In this document: positions 55,115-63,830 of the stretch, piece after piece
How the letters are laid out: each line of letters opens with the position of its first letter
How positions within the stretch are numbered: the first letter of the stretch is position 1
Translations under genes and position numbers: made by a program
Notes under the pieces: model-generated
What the model was told of the DNA's origin: nothing
What the model saw: the letters and a program-made list of their open reading frames with translations, nothing else
The model's database searches: none
Source: Prosthecomicrobium sp. N25
Lineage (GTDB): Bacteria > Pseudomonadota > Alphaproteobacteria > Rhizobiales > Ancalomicrobiaceae
Length of the DNA: 64,000 bases
Assembly (NCBI RefSeq): GCF_037203705.1
Contig: NZ_JBBCAT010000002.1
Span: 62,001-126,000 of the forward strand
Direction: 5' to 3'

Positions 55115-55609
55115 TCAGGCGACGGCGGCGAGGTCCTCGTCGCTCATGTCGCCGGGCACGATCGTGATGGGGATGGGGAAGGAGCCGGCGGCCCGGCCGG
55201 CGAGCGCGGTGACGAGCGGGCCGGGCCCCTCGGAGGAGACCCCGGCGGCGAGCACCAGGATGGCGATGTCGAGATCGCGCTCGATCAGTTTCTGGACCTC
55301 CTGGGAGCGCGTGCCCTCGGTGACGACCAGTTCCGGGTCGATCCGGGCGACCGAGCGGGCGTGCGCGGCGGCCTTGCCGAGAGTCAACTCGGCGGCCTGG
55401 CGGGCCTCCTGGCGCATCATCTGCTCGACGCCGAGGAAGCCGCGGAAATCCTGGTCGTCGATGACGAAGAGGAGCACCAGGGCGCCGCCCGTCCGCTCGG
55501 CCCGGCGCGCCGCGTAGACGAGCGCGCGGTCGCATTCGGGCGTCTCGTCGACGACGACGAGGAACTTGCGCTTGTGGCCTTCTTCGAGGGATCGGCGCCG
55601 CTGGACCAT
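55115..55609 (-). CDS. Universal stress protein, UspA family
   Basis: A 164-residue Usp fold. The N-terminal strand is KFLVVVDETPECDRALVYAA, the helix RRAERTGGALVLLFVI follows, and the end DIAILVLAAGVSSEGPGPLV with ITIVPGDMSD replaces the usual ATP-loop G-x2-G-x9-G. The loop here is only partly conserved, so ATP binding is uncertain. The ATG at 55609 is the natural start. In relatives trpS comes just before this gene; here two toxin-antitoxin modules lie in between. Confidence 0.9.
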   Translation of the reverse strand: MVQRRRSLEEGHKRKFLVVVDETPECDRALVYAARRAERTGGALVLLFVIDDQDFRGFLGVEQMMRQEARQAAELTLGKAAAHARSVARIDPELVVTEGTRSQEVQKLIERDLDIAILVLAAGVSSEGPGPLVTALAGRAAGSFPIPITIVPGDMSDEDLAAVA

Positions 55610-55721
55610 GGGGTGATGCTAGGACGCGGCGGGGGCGGCGGCAAGGGACGGCTTGGGCCGGCGGGATTGCCGAACGGCATTGTCGGGCCTATCTTGATGC
55701 CATATGACCGGAGATGCTCGC

Positions 55722-56135
55722 ATGGCTTCGCTCCTTCCCGTGCCGACCGAGGCCGGCGACGTCCGGCCCGGTCCCATCACCGACGCGGAGGCGGCCGCGA
55801 TGTTCCGCGCGGCGCTGAGGCTCTTCGCCCGCTGGGGCGTGTCGGACGCGGAGGCGTCGGTGCTGCTCGACCTGCCGGCGCGGACCTTCGCGCGCTGGAA
55901 GGCGGGCGCGACCGGCCGCATGGACCGGGACCGGAAGGCGCGGCTCTCCAACCTGATGGGCATCCACAAGGCGCTGCGCATCGTCTTCGCCGAGCCCGAG
56001 CGCGGCTACCGCTGGATCAGGGCGCCGAACGCGGCCTTCGCGGGCCGCTCGGCGCTGGACGTCATGCTCGGGGGCGAGCTGACGGACCTGATGCGGGTGC
56101 GGCGGCTCCTCGACGCCGAGCGGGGCGCGTGGTGA
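55722..56135 (+). CDS. Xre/MbcA/ParS-type antitoxin
   Basis: A 137-residue antitoxin of the DUF2384 group. An N-terminal HTH-like helix set (MFRAALRLFARWGVSDAEAS, then LPARTFARWKAGATG) is followed by the C-terminal toxin-binding part (YRWIRAPNAAFAGRSALDVM). Such proteins neutralise RES-type toxins and repress their own promoter. The ATG at 55722 has GGAG 8 bases upstream; an ATG at 55704 lacks one. The stop overlaps the GTG of the toxin gene (GTGA), typical of coupled TA pairs. GC content fits the genome. Confidence 0.9.
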   Translation: MASLLPVPTEAGDVRPGPITDAEAAAMFRAALRLFARWGVSDAEASVLLDLPARTFARWKAGATGRMDRDRKARLSNLMGIHKALRIVFAEPERGYRWIRAPNAAFAGRSALDVMLGGELTDLMRVRRLLDAERGAW

Positions 56136-56842
56136 TCGATGCGGGCGCGGTGCCGGTCGCGGCCGTGGACTGGCCGGGAGCGGTCCGGATCATCCGCAGC
56201 CGGCATCCGCCGATCGACCTCTTCGAGGACATCGCCGACCCGGCCGACTGGCCACTCCTGATCGCCGCGGAGACGAAGACCAACCCGCGCCTGATGGAGA
56301 CGATCGGGGCGCTCGACCTGGTGCCGCCGGAGCGGCGGGTATCGGGGCCGGGCGCCTCCGCCCTGATGGCGCCCTTCACGCACACGAGCCCGGACCGGCC
56401 GAGCCGCTTCTCGGACGGGCGGCTGGGCGTGCTCTATGTCGGCCGGAGCTTCGAGGTCGCGCTGTTCGAAACGATCCACCACCACGCCCGCTTCATGGCC
56501 TCGACCGCCGAGGCGCCCGGCTGGACAAGCCAGTTCCGCGAAATCCTGCTCGACGTCCGGGCCGACCTCCACGACATCCGCCCCCTCCCCGGCCGCGAAC
56601 CGCTCCTCGACCCGGACGACTATGCCGCCGCCCAGGCCTTCGGGGCGGCGCTCAGGGCGGCCGGATCGGAGGGGATCGTGTATCCGAGCGTGCGGATGCC
56701 GGGCGGGGACTGCGCGGGACTGTTCTTCCCCGACCTCGCCGCCGGGGTGAGGCAGGCGCGGCACCTTGACTATCACTGGGACGGCGGGCGGGTGGATCTG
56801 GTGCGGGACCGGGGGACCGGGGCGGTTTGGCGGGTGGTGTGA
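56132..56842 (+). CDS. RES-domain toxin (NAD+-degrading)
   Basis: A 236-residue toxin. The RES fold is visible in GVLYVGRSFEVALFETIHHH, which holds the conserved Arg and Glu, and a Ser-bearing stretch SVRMPGGDCAGLFF near the C terminus. RES toxins deplete NAD+ by phosphorolysis or hydrolysis and stop growth. The start GTG at 56132 overlaps the antitoxin stop. Length is somewhat above the RES core (about 150), since about 60 residues come first. Paired with the antitoxin above. Confidence 0.9.
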   Translation: MIDAGAVPVAAVDWPGAVRIIRSRHPPIDLFEDIADPADWPLLIAAETKTNPRLMETIGALDLVPPERRVSGPGASALMAPFTHTSPDRPSRFSDGRLGVLYVGRSFEVALFETIHHHARFMASTAEAPGWTSQFREILLDVRADLHDIRPLPGREPLLDPDDYAAAQAFGAALRAAGSEGIVYPSVRMPGGDCAGLFFPDLAAGVRQARHLDYHWDGGRVDLVRDRGTGAVWRVV

Positions 56843-56970
56843 GGCTGCGAGCGGCACGAAGCGACGCACACATTCTAAACTCTACTCTACCTGGCAGCTA
56901 GACAATCGAATCAACCGTAATTTCCTTTTTGCGAACGGTGTGCTAAGAGGTCGAGATAGAAGACGAACTC

Positions 56971-57651
56971 ATGCAAAGAAAACCTACTGAACCCCTAGAA
57001 CCACCATCTCTTGATGTAAGCAGCATTATTGCTGCTTTCTCTGAGGAACAGGTGACACGAATCACATCCCTGTCGAAGGGGAGGCTACGCTATTGGGCGA
57101 AGACAAACTTTTTTACTCCAAGCTACGTTGAAGACAGCTCAAGCGCAGCATACAGCAGATTCTATTCATTTAAGGACATGGTGGCACTTAAGACTCTTGA
57201 GATTCTGCGTATCCAGAACAAAGTTCCACTGCAGCACCTTCGCAAGGTCGCCGACAAGCTTAGTCATCTCAAGGATCAACTGTGGACCAAGACAACCCTG
57301 TTCGTCATCAACCGGGAGGTCATTTTCGTGAATCCTGAAACCGGAAAACCTGAGGCGGTGCTGTCTGGCCAATACGTGATGGAACTTCCCCTCACTAACA
57401 TGATCGAAGAAACGAAAGCAGAGATACTGAAGCTCCGAGCGCGTCGTGAAGGAACGCAAGGGCAAGTAATGCGTCACAAAACCGTTGCGAGAAATGCCTG
57501 GGTAATCGCGGGCACCCGCATACCCGTATCAGCAATCCAGCGATTTCATGAGGACGGCTATTCAGCGGATCAGATTATTGAGGAGTATCCAGATCTGACT
57601 GCGGAGGACATCGAAGCTGCCCTCCAACATGGACAGACGAGCGCTGCGTAA
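56971..57651 (+). CDS. MerR-like HTH plus DUF433 antitoxin
   Basis: A 226-residue two-part protein. Residues 25-90 look like a MerR-type HTH (EQVTRITSLSKGRLRYWAKT, then YSFKDMVALKTLEILRIQ). The C-terminal 60 residues are a DUF433 domain (WVIAGTRIPVSAIQRFHEDG, then YPDLTAEDIEAAL), the usual partner of PIN-like toxins. The fused HTH gives built-in self-repression. The DNA is poorer in G/C than the genome (29 of 60 at 57061-57120). The start is the ATG at 56971; its ribosome site is weak. The toxin gene follows 15 bp downstream. Confidence 0.85.
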   Translation: MQRKPTEPLEPPSLDVSSIIAAFSEEQVTRITSLSKGRLRYWAKTNFFTPSYVEDSSSAAYSRFYSFKDMVALKTLEILRIQNKVPLQHLRKVADKLSHLKDQLWTKTTLFVINREVIFVNPETGKPEAVLSGQYVMELPLTNMIEETKAEILKLRARREGTQGQVMRHKTVARNAWVIAGTRIPVSAIQRFHEDGYSADQIIEEYPDLTAEDIEAALQHGQTSAA

Positions 57652-57666
57652 TCGAGTCCTACAAGT

Positions 57667-58050
57667 ATGCGTTTCTTCATTGACCATTGCGTACCGGAGT
57701 CTGTGGCGAAAGCTCTGGAAGGGCAAAGCCGAAATGTAATTCGTTTACGAACAAAAACCGCTCCTGACTCGCCCGATACATTAGTTGCGGCCGTAGCTGA
57801 AGCAAACAACGCCGTACTTGTGACCTTAGATCCCGATTTTAAGGCTATCGCAGCTCGCACCGGAGTCGGCCGGCGACGATTTAAGACGCTCAGCCTGATT
57901 AGGTTTGAAAGATGTCGAGAGTCACGCACAGCTGAACGTTTGCTGGTTGCCCTCTCCTTAATTGACCACGAATGGAACGTTGGCCAAGACTCAAGAGACC
58001 GACGTATGTTTGTCGTTATTACACCGGAGTCTATAAGGACCCATCGTTAG
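57667..58050 (+). CDS. DUF5615 PIN-like toxin
   Basis: A 127-residue protein with the PIN-like layout: MRFFIDHCVPESVAKALEGQ (acidic residue D6), then NAVLVTLDPDFKAIA, which holds the second acidic pair (D-x-D). PIN-like toxins are RNases. DUF5615 members are usually the partner of DUF433 antitoxins, exactly the pair seen here. It ends 17 bp before the trpS stop codon on the opposite strand. Base composition is as low in G/C as its partner, so the pair was probably acquired together. Confidence 0.87.
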   Translation: MRFFIDHCVPESVAKALEGQSRNVIRLRTKTAPDSPDTLVAAVAEANNAVLVTLDPDFKAIAARTGVGRRRFKTLSLIRFERCRESRTAERLLVALSLIDHEWNVGQDSRDRRMFVVITPESIRTHR

Positions 58051-58067
58051 TTAGCCAAACGGTATCG

Positions 58068-59117
58068 TCACCTCAGAAACCCCACCACGTCCTTCACCGC
58101 GTCCATCACGGGCGCGGCGATGGCGCTCGCGCGCTCGCCGCCGTCCTTCAGGACCGCGTCGATGTGGCCGGGGTCGGCCAGGAGGCGCTTCATCTCGGCG
58201 TTGATGGGGGCGAGCTTGGTGACGGCGAGGTCGGTCAGGGCCTGCTTGAAGGTGGAGAATTGGCCGCCGCCGTACTGGCCGAGGATGGCCTCGCGGGTGT
58301 CGCCCGAGAGGGCGGCGTAGATGCCGACGAGGTTGTCGGCCTCGGGGCGGTTCTCCAGGCCCTTCGGCTCGGTCGGCAGGGGCTCGGGGTCGGTCTTCGC
58401 CTTGCGGAACTTCTGGGCGATCGTGTCCTGGTCGTCGGTCAGATTGATGCGGCTATAGTCGGAGGGGTCCGACTTCGACATCTTCTTGGTGCCGTCGCGC
58501 AAGCTCATGACGCGCGTCGCCGGGCCCTGGATGAGCGGCTCGGGGAGCGGGAAGAAGGCGTCGCCGAGGCCGAGCTCGGCGATGCGGCCCGCGAAGTCGT
58601 TGTTGAACTTCTGGGCGATGTCGCGGGCGAGCTCGAGATGCTGCTTCTGGTCCTCGCCCACGGGCACGTGGGTGGCGCGGTAGACCAGGATGTCGGCGGC
58701 CATCAGGTTCGGGTAGGCGTAGAGGCCCGTCGAGGCGTTCTCGCGGTCCTTGCCGGCCTTGTCCTTGAATTGGGTCATGCGGTTCAGCCAGCCGAGGCGG
58801 GCGACGCAGTTGAACACCCAGGCGAGCTCGGCGTGCTCGTGGACCCGGCTCTGGTTGAAGACGATGTTCCGCTTCGGGTCGATGCCGGCGGCCAGGAACG
58901 CGGCCGTGACCTCGCGGGTCTGCTGGACCAGGTCCGGCTGGACGAGCGTCGCCGTGATGGCGTGCAGGTCGACCACGCAATAGATGCAGGGGTGGGTGTC
59001 CTGCATGGCGACGAAGCGCTGGATGGCGCCGAGGTAGTTGCCGAGATGCAGGTTGCCGGTCGGCTGGACGCCCGAGAAGACGAGCGGTTCGAAGGTGGTC
59101 TGGGGGGCGTCGGTCAT
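58068..59117 (-). CDS. trpS: Tryptophan--tRNA ligase
   Basis: A 349-residue class I synthetase. The HIGH-type signature is [17 protein letters not shown] and the KMSKS loop is [17 protein letters not shown]. The tryptophan-pocket region [18 protein letters not shown] is conserved. The start is the ATG at 59117, with GAGG 9 bases upstream; a TTG 6 bases further out is less likely. The gene is read toward the toxin-antitoxin patch, with which it is convergent. Confidence 0.97.
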   Translation of the reverse strand: MTDAPQTTFEPLVFSGVQPTGNLHLGNYLGAIQRFVAMQDTHPCIYCVVDLHAITATLVQPDLVQQTREVTAAFLAAGIDPKRNIVFNQSRVHEHAELAWVFNCVARLGWLNRMTQFKDKAGKDRENASTGLYAYPNLMAADILVYRATHVPVGEDQKQHLELARDIAQKFNNDFAGRIAELGLGDAFFPLPEPLIQGPATRVMSLRDGTKKMSKSDPSDYSRINLTDDQDTIAQKFRKAKTDPEPLPTEPKGLENRPEADNLVGIYAALSGDTREAILGQYGGGQFSTFKQALTDLAVTKLAPINAEMKRLLADPGHIDAVLKDGGERASAIAAPVMDAVKDVVGFLR

Positions 59118-59221
59118 GGGCAAGTCCTCGCGGGTCGCGGGGTCTTAGGCGATGTGCGGGACGGGAGCAAGGGGCGGGGCGCCGGATCGGGCACGAGCCG
59201 GCAGGGGCCGTGGCGGCGCGA

Positions 59222-60799
59222 CTATTCGGCCGCGGCGGTCCGCTCGCGGGCGACGAGGGCCCGGAGGCGGCGCAGGTCGACGCCGCCCATGAGATGCGCC
59301 AGGGCGAAGAAGACGACGAAGCCGGAACCGCAGAGGAGCGCCAGCGCGCCGAGCTTGACGGGCAGCGGGTTCTCGGCCCCGGTCCAGCCTTCCAGCAGGT
59401 CGGCCAGGAGCCAGACGACGACCCCCATGGCGGCGGCCGCGCCGGCGATGCGCGGCAGGCGGTGCTCGAGCTCGCCGTCGGCGCGCCAGTGGCCGCGGCG
59501 GACCAGGAGGCCCCAGAGCAGGAGCGCGTTGACCCAGCCGGCCGCCGAGGTGGCGAGGGCGATCGCGACGTGCTCGAAGACGGGATAGAGGGCGAGCGAC
59601 AGGGCGACGTTGACCGCCACCGAGACGGCGCCGACCACCATCGGGGTGCGGGTGTCCTCGCGGGCGAAGAAGCCCGGGGCGAAGACCTTGACGAAGACGA
59701 AGGCCGGCAGGCCGTAGCCGAAGCCCAGGAGCGCCTCGGCGGTCGCCTGGGTGTCCTGCGGGCCGAAGGCGCCGCGCTCGAACAGGACCTCGACGATCGG
59801 CTGCGCCGCGACCACCAGGGCGACGGCGGCGGGCAGGGTCAGGACCGCGGCGAATTCCAGGCTGCGGTTCTGGGCCGCCAGCGCCAGGTCCTCGCGGTCG
59901 GCGCGGAGCTGGCGGGCGATCTCGGGCAACAGGACGGTTCCGACCGCGACCCCGACGAGACCGAGGGGGAGCTGGTAGACGCGGTCGGCATAGTAGAGGA
60001 ACGCCACCGAGCCCGCCGACAGGGAGGCGATCATGGTGCCGACCACGATGTTGATCTCGGCGATGCCGCCCGCGATCGCGCCCGGCACCGCCAACCGGAG
60101 GAGCCGGGCGACCGAGGGCGTCCAGCGCGGGCGGACGAGGCGCGGGGCCCAGCCGGCGCGGCTTACCGCGACGGTCACCAGCGCGAGCTGGGCGAGGCCG
60201 GCGAGGGAAACGCCGGCGGCGAGCCAGATGCCCGCCTCGCGGGTGCGGGCGAGGCCGGCCGAAAGGGCGGCGAGCAGCGCCGCGATCAGCACGAGGTTGA
60301 GGAGCACGGGGGCGAGCGCGGCGGCGAGGAAGCGGCGGTGCGCGTTGAGGATGCCGCCCATCAGCGCGATCAGCGCCATGGCGGCCAGGTAGGGGAAGCA
60401 GATCCGCGTCAGGAGCGTGGCGAGGCCGAACTTCTCCGGGTCGGCCGCGAAGCCGGGCGCGAGCACCCAGACCAGCCCCGGCGCGGCCAGCATGGCGAGG
60501 CCCGAGAAGGCGAGCACCGCGACCAGCAGGACGGCCAGCACGTCGGCGGCGAAGCGGCGGGCGCCGCCCTCCCCCTCGGCCTCGAGCACGCGGGCGTAGA
60601 GGGGCACAAAGGCGGCGTTGAAGGCGCCCTCGGCGAAGAGGCGGCGGAACAGGTTGGGCAGCCGGAAGGCGACCACGAAGGCGTCCGCGACCGGACCGGT
60701 GCCGAGCGCGGCGGCGATCAGGGTGTCGCGCAGGAAACCGAGCACCCGGCTCGCCAGGGTGGCGGCGCCGACGCTCATGAAGTTGCGGACGAGGGACAT
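59222..60799 (-). CDS. murJ: Lipid II flippase MurJ (MviN)
   Basis: A 525-residue inner-membrane protein with 14 predicted helices, the standard number. The N terminus MSLVRNFMSVGAATLASRVL and GFLRDTLIAAALGTGPVADA are family hallmarks, as are DAFVVAFRLPNLFRRLFAEG and GAFNAAFVPLYARVLE. It moves lipid II across the membrane for peptidoglycan synthesis. The ATG at 60799 is the family start. It lies between glnD (129 bp) and trpS (104 bp). Confidence 0.96.
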   Translation of the reverse strand: MSLVRNFMSVGAATLASRVLGFLRDTLIAAALGTGPVADAFVVAFRLPNLFRRLFAEGAFNAAFVPLYARVLEAEGEGGARRFAADVLAVLLVAVLAFSGLAMLAAPGLVWVLAPGFAADPEKFGLATLLTRICFPYLAAMALIALMGGILNAHRRFLAAALAPVLLNLVLIAALLAALSAGLARTREAGIWLAAGVSLAGLAQLALVTVAVSRAGWAPRLVRPRWTPSVARLLRLAVPGAIAGGIAEINIVVGTMIASLSAGSVAFLYYADRVYQLPLGLVGVAVGTVLLPEIARQLRADREDLALAAQNRSLEFAAVLTLPAAVALVVAAQPIVEVLFERGAFGPQDTQATAEALLGFGYGLPAFVFVKVFAPGFFAREDTRTPMVVGAVSVAVNVALSLALYPVFEHVAIALATSAAGWVNALLLWGLLVRRGHWRADGELEHRLPRIAGAAAAMGVVVWLLADLLEGWTGAENPLPVKLGALALLCGSGFVVFFALAHLMGGVDLRRLRALVARERTAAAE

Positions 60800-60928
60800 G
60801 CGCGCTCCGCCGGATGGGACCTGCTTATAACGCAGGCAGGCGCGGCTGTCGCCAGAACGGACGGAGTCCGGCCGGGTTATCCCCCCGACTGTTCGCGGTC
60901 CGGCCGGCTTGGACCCGCTTGCCGGCCG

Positions 60929-63724
60929 CTAGCCGGCGCTGGCGCGCTTTGGGGCCGGCCCGGCCTCGTCGCGGGTGCCGTCGAAGGCCTTCATCATGCG
61001 TTCGCGCACGACACGCTCGCGCGCCTTGGCCTCGACCTTCTGGCCGAAGAGGTCGGTGACGTAGAAGACGTCCACGGCGCGTTCTCCGAAGGTGGCGATG
61101 TGGGCGGAGGCGATGTTCAGGTTCAGGTCCGAGATGGCGCGGGTCAGGTCGTAGAGGAGGCCGGGGCGGTCGAGGCCCGACACCTCGATGACGGTGAAGC
61201 GGTCGGACCAGGAGTTGTTGACGATCACGTCGGTCGGCAGCTGGAAGGCCTTGACGCGGGGCTTGGCCAGCGCCTTGCGCTCGATCTGCTCCGGCAGCCG
61301 CTCCTCGCCGGCGAGCGCCTTCTCGATCAGGGCCGAGACGCGGCTGCCGCGGCGCTGCTCGTCGCCGTCGTCGGTGAACTCGCGGCTGACGTAGATCGTG
61401 TCGAGGGCGAGGCCGTCGGTGGTCGTGTAGATCTGGGCGTCGACGATGTTGGCGCCCGCCACCGCGCAGGCCCCGGCGATGATCGACAGGAGGCGCGGGT
61501 GGTCGGAGGCCAGCACCGTGATCTCGGTCACGCCCTGGAAGGCGCGCGGCGTCACGCGGGTGGCGAGCTTCCTGCCGGCCCGGTCGGCCGCCCGGATGAA
61601 CTCGGCGTGGTTCAGCTTGCTGGGGAGGTCGACGCGCAGCCAGTAGGGCGGATAGTGGCGCTCGACATAGGCGGCCTTCTCGGCATCGCTCCAGCCCGCG
61701 AGCTTGTCGGAGAGCTCGCGCTTGGCCGCCGCGACGCGCTGGTCGCGGGTGATCTGGCTGTGGCCGCCGGCGAGGTAGGGCTCGGTCTCGTAGTAGAGCG
61801 TGCGCAGGAGCTGGCCCTTCCAGCCGTTGAAGACGCCCGGGCCGACGGCACGGATGTCAGCCACGGTCAGGATCAGCAGCATCTTGAGGCGCTCGGGGCT
61901 CTGCACCACCTCGGCGAAATCGCGGATCGTCTTGCGGTCGTTGAGATCGCGGCTGGTGGCGACCACGCTCATGACCAGGTGCTTCTCGATCAGCCAGACC
62001 ACGGTGTCGGTCTCGGCCGGCGAGAGGCCGAAGCGCGGGCAGAGCCGGGCGGCGATGCGGGCGCCGATGAACGAGTGGTCCTCCGGCCGGCCCTTGCCGA
62101 CATCGTGCAGGAAGAGGGCGACGTAGAGGAGCCGGCGGTTCTGGATGCCGGGCATCAGCTCGGTGGCGAGAGGAAGCTCTGCGGCGCGGCTGCCCTTCTC
62201 GATCAGCGACAGCTCGCCGATGGAGCGGATCAGGTGCTCGTCCACCGTGTAGTGGTGGTACATGTTGAACTGCATCATCGCGACCACCTTGCCGAACTCC
62301 GGCACGAAGCGGCCGAGCACGCCGGTCTCGTTCATCCGGCGCAGGATGGTCTCCGGGTCGTTGCGCGAGGTGAGCACGTCGAGGAAGAGCGTGTTCGCCT
62401 CGCGGTTCCGGCGCAGGTCGTCGTCGATCAGCTTGAGCGAGCGTGTGACCAGCTTGAGGACGTCCGGGTGGAACGCCAGGTTCTCCTTGTCGGCGATGGC
62501 GAAGAGCCGGATGAGCTGGACCGGATCCTTCCGGAAGACGTCCGCGTCCGCGACGTTGATGCGGTCGTTGTCGACCGTGAAGGCGCCGCCGCCGAGCACC
62601 TTGCGGGTCCGGCGGGTGAAGCGGCTGATGAAGCGGTTCAGGACCGGCGCGGTCTTGACGTGCTGCTCCTCGAGCGCCGCGCAGAAGATCAGCGTCAGGT
62701 CGCCGACGTCCTTGGCGACCAGGAAGTAGTGCTTCATGAAACGCTCGACGGCGCGCAGGCCGGCACGCTCGACATAGCCGAGCCGGCGAGCGATCTCGCG
62801 CTGCAGCTCGAAGCTCAGCCGCTCCTCCGAGCGGTTGGTGACGAAGTGCATGTTGCAGCGGACCGCCCAGAGGAAGTCCTCGCAGCGCTTGAAGCGGACA
62901 TACTCCGCCTTGGAGAGGACGCCCGCGCCGATCAGGTCCTCGGGCTGGCGGACGCGGTAGAAGTACTTGGCGATCCAGAAGAGGGTCTGCAGGTCGCGCA
63001 GGCCGCCCTTGCCCTCCTTGATGTTCGGCTCGACCAGGTAGCGCGACGTGCCCTGGCGCTTCAGGCGGTCGTCGCGCTCGCCGAGCTTGGCGGCGATGTA
63101 TTCCGATCCGGTGTTGCGGACGACATCCTCGTCGAAGCGGCGGGTCAGGTCGCGGAACAGCGGCTCGTCGCCCCAGATGTAGCGCGCCTCCAGGATGGCG
63201 GTGCGGATGGTTAGGTCCGACCGCGACAGGCGGATGCACTCCTCGACGTTGCGGGTGGCGTGGCCGACCTTCAGGCCGAGGTCCCACAGCATGTAGAGGA
63301 TGTATTCGATGACGCTCTCGCCCCAGGGCGTCTGCTTGTAGGGAAGCAGGAACAGGAGATCGATGTCGGAGCCCGGCGCCAGCGTGGCGCGGCCGTAGCC
63401 GCCGACCGCCGTGATCGCCATGCGCTCGGCCGAGGAGGGGTTCTTGACCGGATAGACGAACTGGATGGCGAAGTCGTAGACGACCCGGATGATCTGGTCC
63501 TGCACGTAGGAGAGGCGCTCGGCGCAGAGCGACCCGCGGCGGTCCTCGAGCAGCAGGGCCTCGATGCGGGCGCGGGTGGCGGCCCGGACCTCCTTCAGGG
63601 CGGACAGGACCTTGGCGCGGATGGCCGGATTGCCGCCGTCCGAACCGGGCTCGACGAAGGCCGCCAGGCGCCGCCTGAGCGCGTCCGCGTCGACGAGGGA
63701 CTCGAAGCCCTTGTGTGTTGCCAT
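60929..63724 (-). CDS. glnD: [Protein-PII] uridylyltransferase/uridylyl-removing enzyme
   Basis: A 931-residue nitrogen sensor that adds UMP to PII proteins at low glutamine and removes it at high glutamine. The nucleotidyltransferase site is PGSDIDLLFLLPYKQ near residue 117; the HD hydrolase site is HYTVDEHLIRSIGE, then FLHDVGKGRPEDHSFIGA. Two C-terminal ACT domains bind glutamine (TEITVLASDHPRLLSIIAGA, then TVIEVSGLDRPGLLYDLTRA). Length fits the family. It lies 104 bp after an NADP-malic enzyme gene, a usual neighbour in Hyphomicrobiales. Confidence 0.97.
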   Translation of the reverse strand: MATHKGFESLVDADALRRRLAAFVEPGSDGGNPAIRAKVLSALKEVRAATRARIEALLLEDRRGSLCAERLSYVQDQIIRVVYDFAIQFVYPVKNPSSAERMAITAVGGYGRATLAPGSDIDLLFLLPYKQTPWGESVIEYILYMLWDLGLKVGHATRNVEECIRLSRSDLTIRTAILEARYIWGDEPLFRDLTRRFDEDVVRNTGSEYIAAKLGERDDRLKRQGTSRYLVEPNIKEGKGGLRDLQTLFWIAKYFYRVRQPEDLIGAGVLSKAEYVRFKRCEDFLWAVRCNMHFVTNRSEERLSFELQREIARRLGYVERAGLRAVERFMKHYFLVAKDVGDLTLIFCAALEEQHVKTAPVLNRFISRFTRRTRKVLGGGAFTVDNDRINVADADVFRKDPVQLIRLFAIADKENLAFHPDVLKLVTRSLKLIDDDLRRNREANTLFLDVLTSRNDPETILRRMNETGVLGRFVPEFGKVVAMMQFNMYHHYTVDEHLIRSIGELSLIEKGSRAAELPLATELMPGIQNRRLLYVALFLHDVGKGRPEDHSFIGARIAARLCPRFGLSPAETDTVVWLIEKHLVMSVVATSRDLNDRKTIRDFAEVVQSPERLKMLLILTVADIRAVGPGVFNGWKGQLLRTLYYETEPYLAGGHSQITRDQRVAAAKRELSDKLAGWSDAEKAAYVERHYPPYWLRVDLPSKLNHAEFIRAADRAGRKLATRVTPRAFQGVTEITVLASDHPRLLSIIAGACAVAGANIVDAQIYTTTDGLALDTIYVSREFTDDGDEQRRGSRVSALIEKALAGEERLPEQIERKALAKPRVKAFQLPTDVIVNNSWSDRFTVIEVSGLDRPGLLYDLTRAISDLNLNIASAHIATFGERAVDVFYVTDLFGQKVEAKARERVVRERMMKAFDGTRDEAGPAPKRASAG

Positions 63725-63809
63725 GGTGGTCCGGTCCCGCTCAGCGCCCCTCGAAGGGGCGCGAGGTTAGCGCCGAGCCGTTGCGGATTCCACAAGAACG
63801 GATGAGCCC

Positions 63810-63830
63810 GACCGGCGCGGCCGGCCGGTC
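63810..63830 (-). terminator. Hairpin at the end of the malic enzyme gene
   Basis: GACCGGC-7-GCCGGTC, 7-bp perfect arms, overlapping the last bases of the stop codon. There is no U-tract; a weak or Rho-linked terminator is possible. Confidence 0.3.

Noticed and set aside
56843-58067. Prophage remnant or integron cassette
   Set aside because: Only a toxin-antitoxin pair is present. I see no integrase, no attachment repeat at the edges and no cassette recombination site.
59210-63214. A plus-strand open frame of more than 1300 codons opposite glnD and murJ
   Set aside because: It is the antisense shadow of two certain genes. In GC-rich DNA the opposite strand often lacks stops. Its translation is low-complexity (Gly, Asp, Glu, Ala, Arg) with no recognisable domain.
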